This document shows, piece after piece, positions 13,721-20,989 of a stretch of 21,933 nt of DNA. The notes under the pieces were generated by a model. That model worked only from the letters and a program-made list of their open reading frames with translations, was not told the DNA's origin and did not search any database. A program made the translations under genes and the position numbers. Within the stretch, counting starts at the first letter, position 1. Each line of letters starts with the position of its first letter. Origin of the DNA: a virus; the IMG/VR virus record IMGVR_UViG_3300037264_004909, positions 1 to 21,933 of that record, one strand, 5' to 3'.

Positions 13721-15970
13721 TCAGAGACCGGCAGCCGCCAGCTCCTCATCGAGCGCACGCGTGTCCTGGCTGACCTTGATGATGATCCACTCGGTCGGCT
13801 TGTTCGTGGCCAGCCCGAGCACCACGTTCATTCGCTGCGCGAAGATCTCGCTCTCCGGGTTGATGCCGGGACCGACGTCCGTGTAGAACGAGGTCGACGG
13901 CGAGGTGCCGCGGAACGCGCCCTTGCGCCACTGCTGGAGCAGGAAGAGGTCCATGGACCGCTTCACGCTCGCGCGAAGGCTCGCGGTGCCGTTCTTGTGC
14001 CGCGCGTAGTCGATGCCGGCGCGGATCGACTGCTCGATGAACGTGACGCCCCGACGCTCGCCGATGCTCGGGAAGTTGCCGTCCTGCTTCAGCGTCTTCG
14101 TCCCGTCGACGTACCCGGGCGAGACGACCGGGTTGATGCACTCCGGGTACAGCAGGTCCCGCGTGGCCTCGTCGTCGATCTCGTCGGTCTCGGGCGCGAC
14201 CACGCCGGCCAGCTTGAAGCCGCTGTCGGTCCCGGCGGGCTGGTCGTACACGCCGCCGTCGCGGCGACCATCGACGCGGGCCCAGAAGCCGGCGATGAAG
14301 CCCGAGAGCGGGACCGTGATCGTGGCCACATTGCCGAACACGGAGGCATCCGGGTTCAGCACCTTCCAGTGCGGCCAGTAGACGACGCCGAACTCGGACA
14401 GGCCCTTCAGCGCTGCGGTCGTGACCACGTACGTCTTGGCGTCCTCCTTGGAGAGCCCGGCCGGCGTGTCGATGATGGCCTGGCAGCTCCCGCCGCGCTC
14501 GTTCTCGCAGTAGGAGACGAGGGCCGAGGCCACGGCCGGCGTGGGCTGGTCGGGGCAGATGATGGTGCGGATGTCGGGGCGGACATTGAACGACTGCATG
14601 CCCGTCTTGCTCACGGACGAGCCGATGAAGTCGAGGTCCACGAGGCCCGTGAGACCATCGTCGCCGCCGGTCATCGGGCCGAACGGGACCGGCGCGCCGC
14701 CGACCAGCGTGCTGTTGGCGGGACGCAGGCCAAGGAGGTCGGTCGCCACGGCGTAGTCGGAGCCGTTGTCCGCGTCGTTGACTACGTCCTCGACGTACCG
14801 CTCCGCCCCGGGCGTGATCGAGAGGTTGGCGAACAGCTCCTTCGCCACGCCCTTGAAGTGGACTGCGAGGTTGAAGTCGTCGACGGCGCCGTTGGTCGCG
14901 GCCGTGACGACGAACTCGACGTCGTTGCCGTAGGCACCATAGCTCTTGCCGTCGAACTGCAGCGTGGCCGCGGCGGCACCGGTGCCGCCAGAGTGGAGCG
15001 CGTTGTCGAGGCCGAGCTCGTCGTCGGCCGTGCTCGCCGCCCCGACCTGCACGCTCGATAGCGCCCCGGTCGTGTTCGACGCGATGCGGACTGCTCCGGC
15101 GACGTTGGTCACGGTGCAGCCTGCCACGGCTGCCTCGACCACGGCCTTCACCTCGGCCACTGCCACGGCGTCGATGTTCGCCACGTTGCCCGTGCCAGCA
15201 ACCGCGCCGGTCACGAATCCGAGGCGATTCACGCCCCCGCTGTTCGCGGTGCCGCCCGTCACGTTCACGCTGGAGCCGGAGCCGCGCGTGTCGGACGTGA
15301 TCCGCACAGCACCAACGAAGACCGTGGCGAAGGCCCCGACGATCTTCGCGTTGATGACCGCCGCCACCTCGAGCGCCGTCGCGTTCGTGATGTCGACGAA
15401 CTCGGCGGTGAGGAACGCGATGGACTGCACGGGCCCGCCGTCGATCGAGACGAGCAGCGTGAGCCCGTTGGTCAGGTCGAACGTCTCGACGTTCGCCGAT
15501 GTGCGCGCTGCCGCAGTCGCGGTGAACGTGGCCGTGAGCAGGCCGCCGCCGTCGACGGCCACGAGCAGCGTGTCGCCGGGCTCGAGGTCGAACGGAGCGG
15601 TCGCGCTCCCGAGGATCGATCCGGGCGTCGGGGCAGTCGCAGCGCTCAGGAGCTGCAGCGTGGCCTTTGCCGCCGTTGCCAGCACTCCGCCGTCGAGGTC
15701 GGAGTAGTGCGCGGTGCGGCACGACCAGAGTCCCTGGCCGCCGTTCTGGTAGAAGCCACGGACCTCGCTGCACGCGAGCCCGTCGACGATGTCACCGCCG
15801 AACACCTTGAACCACTCCGCGAACGACTGCGTGTACACGCTCTCGCCGATCGGGCCGCGCTGCATGAGGCCGACGATGGCGCACAGATTGGTCGGGACGC
15901 CCTGGATCGTTCTGATCTTGGGCTCCTCTTCTTGGATGACGGTCTTGGATGCCAGGAGTTCACGGCCCAT
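13721..15970 (-). CDS. Contractile tail sheath protein, enlarged
   Basis: A 749-aa sheath subunit; it polymerises round the tube and contracts to drive it into the cell. The N-terminal ~105 residues (PTNLCAIVGLMQRGP, AEWFKVFGG, YQNGGQGLWSCRTAHY) and the C-terminal ~350 residues match sheath proteins; the latter includes DIRTIICPDQPTPAV, SGFIAGFWARVDGRRDGGVYDQPAG, a YPECINPVV loop and RMNVVLGLATNKPTEWIIIK. Between them, about residues 115-335, is an insertion of Thr/Val/Ala-rich repeats (AVRITSDTRGSGSSVNV and AVRIASNTTGALSSVQV, among others) that makes it longer than many sheaths. The insertion would be exposed on the outside of the tail in known sheath structures (inference). ATG 15970 has GAGGTGA 4 nt upstream. 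The tube gene follows. Confidence 0.95.
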   Translation of the reverse strand: MGRELLASKTVIQEEEPKIRTIQGVPTNLCAIVGLMQRGPIGESVYTQSFAEWFKVFGGDIVDGLACSEVRGFYQNGGQGLWSCRTAHYSDLDGGVLATAAKATLQLLSAATAPTPGSILGSATAPFDLEPGDTLLVAVDGGGLLTATFTATAAARTSANVETFDLTNGLTLLVSIDGGPVQSIAFLTAEFVDITNATALEVAAVINAKIVGAFATVFVGAVRITSDTRGSGSSVNVTGGTANSGGVNRLGFVTGAVAGTGNVANIDAVAVAEVKAVVEAAVAGCTVTNVAGAVRIASNTTGALSSVQVGAASTADDELGLDNALHSGGTGAAAATLQFDGKSYGAYGNDVEFVVTAATNGAVDDFNLAVHFKGVAKELFANLSITPGAERYVEDVVNDADNGSDYAVATDLLGLRPANSTLVGGAPVPFGPMTGGDDGLTGLVDLDFIGSSVSKTGMQSFNVRPDIRTIICPDQPTPAVASALVSYCENERGGSCQAIIDTPAGLSKEDAKTYVVTTAALKGLSEFGVVYWPHWKVLNPDASVFGNVATITVPLSGFIAGFWARVDGRRDGGVYDQPAGTDSGFKLAGVVAPETDEIDDEATRDLLYPECINPVVSPGYVDGTKTLKQDGNFPSIGERRGVTFIEQSIRAGIDYARHKNGTASLRASVKRSMDLFLLQQWRKGAFRGTSPSTSFYTDVGPGINPESEIFAQRMNVVLGLATNKPTEWIIIKVSQDTRALDEELAAAGL

Positions 15971-15978
15971 GGTTCACC

Positions 15979-16317
15979 TCAGTCCTTCTTGGAGCGCTTG
16001 TAGGATGAGAAGGACGGCTCGGGAGCCGCCTGCGGAGTCGGTGCGGAGCGCACGGCCCGGAGCTTGCCCTGCCTCACCGCCGAGGCAACGGACGCGATCT
16101 GCAGCGCGTCGTCGGGAAGCTCCCTGGACTCGCCAGGTGCCAGCCTGAGCGTGCCGGGATGCACTCGCCTCACCGTGCGCGGGCTCACCGTGCCGTCGGC
16201 CGCCTGGTCGAAGACCCTGATCGCCCTCTGCTCGAAGCCCCATGCTCCTCGATGGAACGTCGGGTGATCGAGCAGCACGATCGCAACCTGGTTCGTCGTG
16301 TTGGTTAGCGTGACCAT
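15979..16317 (-). CDS. Small tail-module protein, unknown function
   Basis: A 112-aa protein lying between the terminator-candidate gene and the sheath. Start: ATG 16317 has GGAGG 5 nt before it and is preferred over a GTG at 16338 that overlaps the previous stop (GTGA). The two starts differ by 7 residues. It begins with a beta-like NTTNQVAIVLLDHPTFHRGA, continues with charged beta/loop sequence (VSPRTVRRVHPGTLRLAPGE) and ends in a Lys-rich tail (SSYKRSKKD). There are no known motifs, signal or membrane segments. The position suggests a virion or tail-assembly role at the neck or sheath start. I do not recognise the family. Confidence 0.7.
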   Translation of the reverse strand: MVTLTNTTNQVAIVLLDHPTFHRGAWGFEQRAIRVFDQAADGTVSPRTVRRVHPGTLRLAPGESRELPDDALQIASVASAVRQGKLRAVRSAPTPQAAPEPSFSSYKRSKKD

Positions 16318-16334
16318 GTTCTCCTCCGGGTCCG

Positions 16335-17552
16335 TCACTCCGCGATCGACGTCACCCTGATCTCCTCGACCTGAGCCGTGCGATCGACAATGCCCTCGTC
16401 CTCAAAGCCTGGCAGGTCCTCGATGTCGAACCCTCGGACGACGAACGTACCAGAGAAGGAACGCAGGTTCGAGTCACTCGCGATGCCGGCCACCTTCGGA
16501 AGCCCGCCCGGCGACCAGTCCATCTCGTACTCGACCTCGCCCATGCTGGGGTCCGTCGCGTCTCGGAGCATCCGCATCCGCTTGTTTCTGTGAAAGAACT
16601 GCACCACGAGCGACTGCAGGCTCAGCAGCTCGCTCTTGCTGTCCGAGACGCCGACGATGCTGAACCCGAGGTCGACCGTGTACGGGACCCGCCGCTGAAC
16701 CGCCTCGCCGGCCTCGCCTCCCGACTCCGGGTCGAGGTAGTTGACGCTGAAGAACCTGTTCTCGTCCAGCTCAGGCCCGATCAGGGCGAGTCCAGGAAGC
16801 TCGGCCAGCTCCACGCCGCCGAGCGACAGCGGCTCCGAGTCATAGTCTGTGTGCGTCGAGGTCGAAACGTTCGCGATGGTCCCGAGGCGCAGCAGCCTGA
16901 CAAGCTCCCGCACGAGGCGCTGTAGCTCCGCCGGCTCCGCGAGCTGCACGCGGCGGTAGCGGAGGGCGAGTAGTGCAGTCACGGTCTCGCCGGCGATCAG
17001 GTCACCGTTGTCGTCGAGGTTCTCCACGGTCACGTCGACCAGGCCCTCGCCGTACGTGCGGCAGGTCACGGTCGCCCCGATGGCCGGCTCGTCCACGAGC
17101 GACTCTGAGGCCTCGAGCACCAGAGACGACGTGGAGACGGTCGCCACCGAGTAGCTGCGGTTCGCCCTGGTCGAGTCGTTGGAGGCGGAGCCGGTGACGA
17201 CCGCTCGGCACCCAGGCACGAAGCCGTCGGTGACGAACGAGCCGGATGCGCGACCGATGGTCCGCGTACCCGCAGTGAAGGTGTGCAGCGCTGCACTCGA
17301 TCGAGCAAGCACCGGCGGCAGCGGGGATGGCGGCAGCTCCACCAGCAGCCTGTTGGAGCGGGGCACCAGGACGCGCCTGGATCTCGAGCCGCCGAATGTG
17401 ACGCGAACAGTTGGCGGAGGAGCAGGCACCGGACCCGTGATCACGGTCGGGATCGTGCGCACCCGGAACCCGCCGCCGTAGACCGAGACAAGGTTGCCAC
17501 CGGCCGTCGAGCAGATGCTCGGGGTGACCCGCACGATCATCGGCACCGCCAT
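16335..17552 (-). CDS. TIG-domain protein in tail-terminator position
   Basis: This 405-aa protein has at least three parts. Residues ~4-78 look like an IPT/TIG Ig-like domain (VTPSICSTAGGNLVSVYGGGF ending with VRVTFGG and NRLLVELPP). Residues ~88-165 hold a beta domain with GTRTIGRASGSFVTDGFVPG and a 'VTGSASNDSTRANRSY' stretch, a type often seen in phage structural proteins. Residues ~195-405 are a different fold (RLVRELVRLLRLG, VPYTVDLGFSIVGVS, VVQFFHRNKRMRMLRD). Order between the tail completion gene and the sheath is where the tail terminator is usually encoded, so the C-terminal part is a candidate terminator with decorating domains; this is inference from position. The ATG (17552) has no clear ribosome site and lies 21 bases after the previous stop. 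Confidence 0.6.
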   Translation of the reverse strand: MAVPMIVRVTPSICSTAGGNLVSVYGGGFRVRTIPTVITGPVPAPPPTVRVTFGGSRSRRVLVPRSNRLLVELPPSPLPPVLARSSAALHTFTAGTRTIGRASGSFVTDGFVPGCRAVVTGSASNDSTRANRSYSVATVSTSSLVLEASESLVDEPAIGATVTCRTYGEGLVDVTVENLDDNGDLIAGETVTALLALRYRRVQLAEPAELQRLVRELVRLLRLGTIANVSTSTHTDYDSEPLSLGGVELAELPGLALIGPELDENRFFSVNYLDPESGGEAGEAVQRRVPYTVDLGFSIVGVSDSKSELLSLQSLVVQFFHRNKRMRMLRDATDPSMGEVEYEMDWSPGGLPKVAGIASDSNLRSFSGTFVVRGFDIEDLPGFEDEGIVDRTAQVEEIRVTSIAE

Positions 17553-17573
17553 GGCGCCGATGATAGCACCGAG

Positions 17574-18200
17574 TCAGCGGCCGAGGAGCCCCGCCGCCTC
17601 GCCGACCACACGCAACATGATCCGCTCGGCTGTCTTCGCCCGGGTCGAGTAGTACTTCTTGAAGATGGGCGACAGGAACGGGCGGGCCGGGATGATGATG
17701 ACCTTCGTCGACTGCTTGAGGCCGATGCCGGTGGTGGCCAGCAGGTAGGCGCGCATCTTCGGCGTGACTGGAACCTTTGCCCCGAACTCGTGGATCTCGG
17801 CGATGTTGACGAGCGACTTCCCGCCACTCTTGGCCTTGCGGCTGACCCCAACGAACGTCTCCATTGCCGGACTGTTGGGCTCCACGACCACGCTCTTTCG
17901 CAGCTCGCCCGAGCGAATGAGAGCCTTCGTGCCCCGGAACCTCGACAGCTTGCGCGCCCGGAGCGTGAACCACGAGAGCTTCTTGAATGGCTTGCCTGCC
18001 GGCGACTGGGACGTGATGCCGTCGATGATCTGCCGTCGGCACCACTGGGCCTCCTTGAACGTGCCCCTCATGATCGCGGCCTTCAGCTTGCGCTCGAACG
18101 AGGTCGGCTGCGTGGCACTCAGCGCGCGCCTCCAGTCACCAGTCAGGCGCATACTGAGGTGGAGCGGAAGCCCCTTGGGCGTGCTTCGCCTTCCGGCCAT
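17574..18200 (-). CDS. Tail completion protein (gpG/HK97 gp10-like)
   Basis: A 208-aa protein of the virion morphogenesis/tail completion type. Supporting phrases are IIDGITSQSPAGKPFKKLS, FRGTKALIRSGELRKSV, FVGVSRKAK, IAEIHEFGAKVPVTPKMRAYL and a final STKVIIIPARPFLSP. The 'I..Q..P.GK.....L...T', 'L..sG.L..S', 'A..HEfGa' and 'iPARPFL.P' patterns are well known in this family, which joins head and tail. The reading frame is open far upstream, but that part is Arg/Pro-rich shadow. The ATG at 18200 overlaps the upstream stop by one base (TGATG), which fixes the start by translational coupling. The protein is basic, mostly in the N-terminal two thirds. Confidence 0.85.
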   Translation of the reverse strand: MAGRRSTPKGLPLHLSMRLTGDWRRALSATQPTSFERKLKAAIMRGTFKEAQWCRRQIIDGITSQSPAGKPFKKLSWFTLRARKLSRFRGTKALIRSGELRKSVVVEPNSPAMETFVGVSRKAKSGGKSLVNIAEIHEFGAKVPVTPKMRAYLLATTGIGLKQSTKVIIIPARPFLSPIFKKYYSTRAKTAERIMLRVVGEAAGLLGR

Positions 18201-18718
18201 CAGCCCCTCACCGAGAGCTGCCGATCGGCGAAGATCATCAGCAGCAGGTTGCGACGCTGCCCGAGCCAACCGCCACCCGGAGTCACCGCGACGGCGAACA
18301 GGCCGGGCGGATCGCGGAACGTCTCCACGAGCGCCCCGCTCACCGGGTCGCGCAGCTCCGCAAGCCGGTCGCCGATCCTCAGCAGCGGAGCGCCGTCCGC
18401 GGCCACCAGGCCCTTCTCCTCCAGCTCCGCGTAGTGGAGCACGAGCGTGAGGGCCGAGGTCGGGCTCGCGCCCGTCGCTGCCTCCGACAGCCGCTCCGTG
18501 TCGGCCGGCTCGACCTGGGCCAGCAGGTCGACCATCGTCTCCCGGCGCGTCCCGGCGCCGCGCTCCGAGGTGTCGGCCTGTGCCACGATCATCGTCTCGC
18601 GAAACTCGTCGTCGTAGCCGCTCTGGAGCGGCCCCGCCCCGTCCGGATCGGCATCCGTGGCCACCGGGTCCAGCCGCCCGATCCGGGCCAGCAGAGGGAA
18701 GAGGAGCCGTCCGCGCAT
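18200..18718 (-). CDS. Probable head-closure/connector protein
   Basis: A 172-aa protein between the adaptor and the tail completion gene, where most phages encode head closure. It reads RGRLLFPLLARIGRLDPVAT at the start, then an acidic loop, ETMVDLLAQVEPADTERLSE in the middle, LTLVLHYAELEEKGLVAADG and finally GWLGQRRNLLLMIFADRQL. The 'LF..iar.d...t' opening and the 'RR..L...i.D' ending resemble head-tail joining proteins, but no decisive motif is seen. The ATG at 18718 has only a poor ribosome site, and the gene is preceded by a 218-bp repeat-rich gap, so it may begin a new translational or transcriptional segment. The function is inferred mainly from gene order. Confidence 0.6.
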   Translation of the reverse strand: MRGRLLFPLLARIGRLDPVATDADPDGAGPLQSGYDDEFRETMIVAQADTSERGAGTRRETMVDLLAQVEPADTERLSEAATGASPTSALTLVLHYAELEEKGLVAADGAPLLRIGDRLAELRDPVSGALVETFRDPPGLFAVAVTPGGGWLGQRRNLLLMIFADRQLSVRG

Positions 18719-18790
18719 GAGCCCAGGCTAGCACCCCCGGGACGAACCCCACAGCGACCCCGCCCAGTGGGCACGCCGGAGGCCCCGTTC

Positions 18791-18834
18791 CTGCCACTGG
18801 GCTGCCACTGGGCTGCCACTGGGCTGCCACTGGA
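18791..18834. repeat. Four tandem 11-bp repeats
   Basis: CTGCCACTGGG occurs four times head to tail (starting at 18791, 18802, 18813 and 18824), with the last differing only at its final base. The 11-bp period is close to one helical turn, so all copies face the same side of the DNA. An inverted core (CCCAGTGG) at 18763-18770 could pair with any copy in RNA. Confidence 0.9.
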
Positions 18835-18903
18835 CGGCATAACCCCGCCCCAAACCCAGCCCAGGCCGTTCCAGGCCCCCAAGGGCGCCCTGGGCGCCTG
18901 CGG

Positions 18904-18917
18904 TCATATATAAATGA
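18904..18917. promoter_or_regulatory. AT-rich patch, possible promoter element
   Basis: TCATATATAAATGA stands out in a very GC-rich setting and has TCAT/ATGA ends as an imperfect palindrome. It could supply a -10 element for the leftward genes, but no good -35 is seen 17 bp upstream on that strand. Evidence is weak. Confidence 0.25.
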
Positions 18918-18936
18918 ATCCGCCTCGGCAGGATGC

Positions 18937-20007
18937 TCAGACGAGGGCGAGTCGGATCGGGCGCCGGTGCTGGAGCAGGATGCGGTCGATCGCGGGGTCG
19001 CCCGTGAGCGGCCCGATGCCCTGACGCCCGACCGAGGCCGCGTGCGGGTCACCGTAGTCAATCTGCTGGTCCCGCGTCTTGATGCTCTTGATGCCGCCGA
19101 CCGGCGTCGGGTTCTGGAACGCGGCCCAGGCGCCGCCGAGGTAGCGCATCGACATGAGCGTGGTCGCGTACCGGATGGCCGCCGGGGTGCGCCCCTGCGA
19201 CGACCCGTCGAACTCCGTGTAGCCGAACACGCCTTCGACGCTCACGTTGCGCTGGCCGCGCGGCCACACGCCCCGGCCCCGCATCTCGCGCCAGTAGATG
19301 CTCTCCGGTCGAGGCTGGTAGACCTCGATCCTCGGGTTCGCCCGATCGTCCGGGTCCAGCAGGTTCTCTGTGAGGTGGCGGTTGTAGATGACGAAGTCGG
19401 CCGGGTCGACCGGCTCGCCGTCCAGCGCGACTGCAGCCACCGCGATGATCGGGTGCTCGAAGAACAGGCAGGCCCCGTCCTCGCCATCGAGTGTCACCGT
19501 TAGTTCGCGCGGCTCGAAGAAGCGGCCCGTGTAGCGGTCGACGTCGCGCGACGCGAGGTCGATGGCGCGCAAGCATCGGTCGTCTGAGTACGTCAGCGGG
19601 ACGCCCTCGTTGCGAAGGTCCTGCAGCGTGCAGTACCCGATGCTGGTGGCCGGCAGCGGCGACGCGAGCACCTCGAACTCCTCGATGAACGACTGCTCGG
19701 GAGAAGTAGGCGTGAGCCTGAAGAACCACCTCAGCTCGTGCGTGCCGAGAGGCTCGGTGGGCGGCGGGGTGTACACCGCCACGTAGTGCCCGGTCCCGAT
19801 GCGCTGTCCCGCGGGGCACGGGTCCGTGACGTTCACCGCCTGCCTTCCGCTCGGCGGGTACACCTGCACGGGTGTCGGTCCCGTGACCTTCTCGAACACC
19901 TGGAACTCGAGCTGCGACAGGTCGGTCAGGACGCCGCTCACTGCGATGAACAGGTCGAGGACCGGGTTGGCGCAGTTGCTCGCCTGGCTTCGGCTCAGCG
20001 CTGGCAC
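18937..20007 (-). CDS. Head-tail adaptor with N-terminal beta domain
   Basis: A 356-aa protein. Residues ~130-355 contain an adaptor-like part (CTLQDLRNEGV, SDDRCLRAIDLASRDVDRYT, GRFFEPRELTVTLDG, then a beta region and a final helical RYATTLMSMRYLGGA), as in gp6/gp15-type connector proteins that bind under the portal. Residues ~15-120 are an added beta-sandwich-like domain (LDLFIAVSGVLTDLSQLEFQ, GTGHYVAVYTPPPTEPLGTH, ELRWFF, SFIEEFEVLA), likely Ig-like. The start is a GTG at 20007 without a clear ribosome site; no better one fits the conserved-looking N-terminus. It lies 20 bases after the 102-aa gene and is followed by the repeat-rich gap. The adaptor call is fairly good; the role of the N-terminal domain is unknown. 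Confidence 0.75.
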   Translation of the reverse strand: MPALSRSQASNCANPVLDLFIAVSGVLTDLSQLEFQVFEKVTGPTPVQVYPPSGRQAVNVTDPCPAGQRIGTGHYVAVYTPPPTEPLGTHELRWFFRLTPTSPEQSFIEEFEVLASPLPATSIGYCTLQDLRNEGVPLTYSDDRCLRAIDLASRDVDRYTGRFFEPRELTVTLDGEDGACLFFEHPIIAVAAVALDGEPVDPADFVIYNRHLTENLLDPDDRANPRIEVYQPRPESIYWREMRGRGVWPRGQRNVSVEGVFGYTEFDGSSQGRTPAAIRYATTLMSMRYLGGAWAAFQNPTPVGGIKSIKTRDQQIDYGDPHAASVGRQGIGPLTGDPAIDRILLQHRRPIRLALV

Positions 20008-20027
20008 GAGCGAGAACGTAGCACGCG

Positions 20028-20336
20028 CTACAGCGTCGGGTCGACGCCGCTCGCCTGCACGAGGAGCCAGGCCGCGTCCGGGTCGTTCACCTCGAACTGC
20101 ACCTGGAGCGTGTCGGCGGACTGGGGCGCCTCGAGCATCTCGAACCCGGCGAGCCCCGGGTCCTCCTCGTAGTCGTCGCCGCCCACCAGCGTGCCCCCGA
20201 GCAGTCGGACGCCATTGTGGTGCACCAGGAGCGAGCCGGCCAGGAACGGCCCCCCGGAGACGACGAAGGACGTGGCGAGCCCGTCGATCTGGCCCGTCAC
20301 GTCCTCTGTGATCGTCTTCGTTGGAAGGCCGGCCAC
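20028..20336 (-). CDS. Small beta-rich virion-type protein
   Basis: A 102-aa protein starting at GTG 20336, five bases after the preceding stop. Its core (TSFVVSGGPFLAGSLLVHHN followed by GVRLLGGTL) is the 'F..sg.f..GSL.V..NG.rl..G.dY.E' pattern that recurs in phage fibre and appendage proteins as a small beta domain, and it continues with an acidic DDYEEDPG turn and TLQVQFEVND strand. This suggests a virion surface or joining component. It lies between the HeH-motif protein and the adaptor, so it may be head- or neck-associated. No enzyme motif is present. The function is not established. Confidence 0.6.
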   Translation of the reverse strand: MAGLPTKTITEDVTGQIDGLATSFVVSGGPFLAGSLLVHHNGVRLLGGTLVGGDDYEEDPGLAGFEMLEAPQSADTLQVQFEVNDPDAAWLLVQASGVDPTL

Positions 20337-20341
20337 CTAGC

Positions 20342-20929
20342 TCACTCGTCGTCGCCGCCGTAGATGGCGGAGTCCAGCGCCGACTTGATGGCGCCCTTCG
20401 TCATCCTCTCGTCCACCCCGGCCACGCCGTACTCCTTCGCCGTGAGCAGGAGCTGCGTCTTGCTCATCGCGTCCAGGTCCGGGCCCACGTCATCGCCCTC
20501 CGCGGGCTCCGCCAGCGGAGCAGCCTCTGGTGGCGGCGGTGGTGCGGCTCGCTTCGTGCTCGGGATGCCGATGCTTCGCGGGTCGATCTCACGCACCTGC
20601 GGCATCCCGTCGAACACGCCCCTCACGGGGCCGCCCTTCGGAGTCGGCGACGCCTCCGGGATGGAGGCCGACGTCATCATCTGCCCGGCCCGCATGTATG
20701 CCGCGGCCAGCTCGGCGCGCGAGATGTCGGCGTACTGCTCCGGCGTCATCACCTGGAAGAACGCCACGCCGCTGGACTGCCGAAGCTCGCCGAGGTTCCG
20801 CGCCCACTCCTCCGGCATCTCGTACCATCGCTCGGACTCGAAGGTCCTGCTGCCGACCGTGTAGCGTCGACAGCAGGCTCCGGCTTGCGGGTTGTACGGC
20901 ATGAGCCGCACGTAGAGATTCGTCGTCAT
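20342..20929 (-). CDS. Head-region protein with C-terminal HeH/SAP-like motif
   Basis: A 195-aa protein with ATG 20929 and a GGAGG about 8 nt upstream. The N-terminal ~70 residues look globular (VRLMPYNPQAG, RYTVGSRTFESERWYEMPEE), including a Cys-Cys pair near residue 20. The middle is a Pro/Ala-rich linker with five consecutive prolines. The last ~40 residues, from Met155, read as a helix-extended-helix motif of the HeH/SAP/Rho-N kind (MSKTQLLLTAKEYGV then ERMTKGAIKSALDSAI), a small fold often used to bind nucleic acid. In other phages such tails occur on head-associated proteins near the capsid gene. A DNA- or RNA-contact role inside the head is a reasonable guess, but not shown. Confidence 0.7.
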   Translation of the reverse strand: MTTNLYVRLMPYNPQAGACCRRYTVGSRTFESERWYEMPEEWARNLGELRQSSGVAFFQVMTPEQYADISRAELAAAYMRAGQMMTSASIPEASPTPKGGPVRGVFDGMPQVREIDPRSIGIPSTKRAAPPPPPEAAPLAEPAEGDDVGPDLDAMSKTQLLLTAKEYGVAGVDERMTKGAIKSALDSAIYGGDDE

Positions 20930-20951
20930 TCCTGCGCTCCTCCCTCACCTT

Positions 20952-20989
20952 CCCCGTGAGCGGGGTAGAGCCCAGCGGGGTAGCCCGCT
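20952..20989 (-). terminator. Two stem-loops after the 83-aa gene
   Basis: In the transcript the first stem is AGCGGG/CCCGCT with a 4-nt loop (20989-20974), overlapping the TAG of the 83-aa gene. The second is CCCCG/CGGGG with a 4-nt loop (20965-20952). Both are perfect. No U-run follows, so these may attenuate, or protect the 3' end of the upstream message rather than terminate it outright. Confidence 0.45.

Larger units (their letters stand above)
18719..18936. other. Repeat-filled intergenic gap in the connector region
   Basis: This 218-bp gap is the longest non-coding stretch seen. From the adaptor stop leftward it holds an AT-rich patch (18904-18917), a GGCGCCC/GGGCGCC inverted repeat (18884-18898), two CCAGGCC copies (18861, 18871), four 11-bp direct repeats (18791-18834) and an inverted copy of the repeat core (GCCCAGTGGGC, 18762-18772). 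No coding pattern is convincing in any frame. It could hold an attenuator, promoter or protein-binding sites for the genes to its left. Confidence 0.6.

Noticed and set aside
13715-15061. Long plus-strand open frame opposite the sheath gene
   Set aside because: Arg/Gly/Asp/Val-rich composition with no motif; it is the complement of the sheath coding sequence.
13746-15773. 675-codon minus-strand open frame overlapping the sheath in another frame
   Set aside because: Extremely Arg-rich and out of frame with the recognised sheath protein.
17283-18434. 383-codon plus-strand open frame opposite the connector genes
   Set aside because: No recognisable features; Arg/Leu/Asp-rich shadow of three real genes on the other strand.
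18791-18834. CRISPR-like array
   Set aside because: Repeats are 11 bp and directly abutting without spacers; no cas genes.
18589-18882. Short minus-strand frame running through the 11-bp repeats
   Set aside because: Repetitive low-complexity peptide overlapping the head-closure gene out of frame, with no ribosome site.
18909-18916. TATAAATG resembling a T4 late promoter (TATAAATA) on the plus strand
   Set aside because: It points away from the genes it would need to serve, differs at one base, and there is no evidence of T4-type late transcription.
18201-19061. N-terminal extension of the tail completion protein to a 495-aa reading
   Set aside because: The extension is Arg/Pro/Gly-rich shadow crossing the repeat gap and two other genes; the coupled ATG at 18200 explains the family-like part fully.
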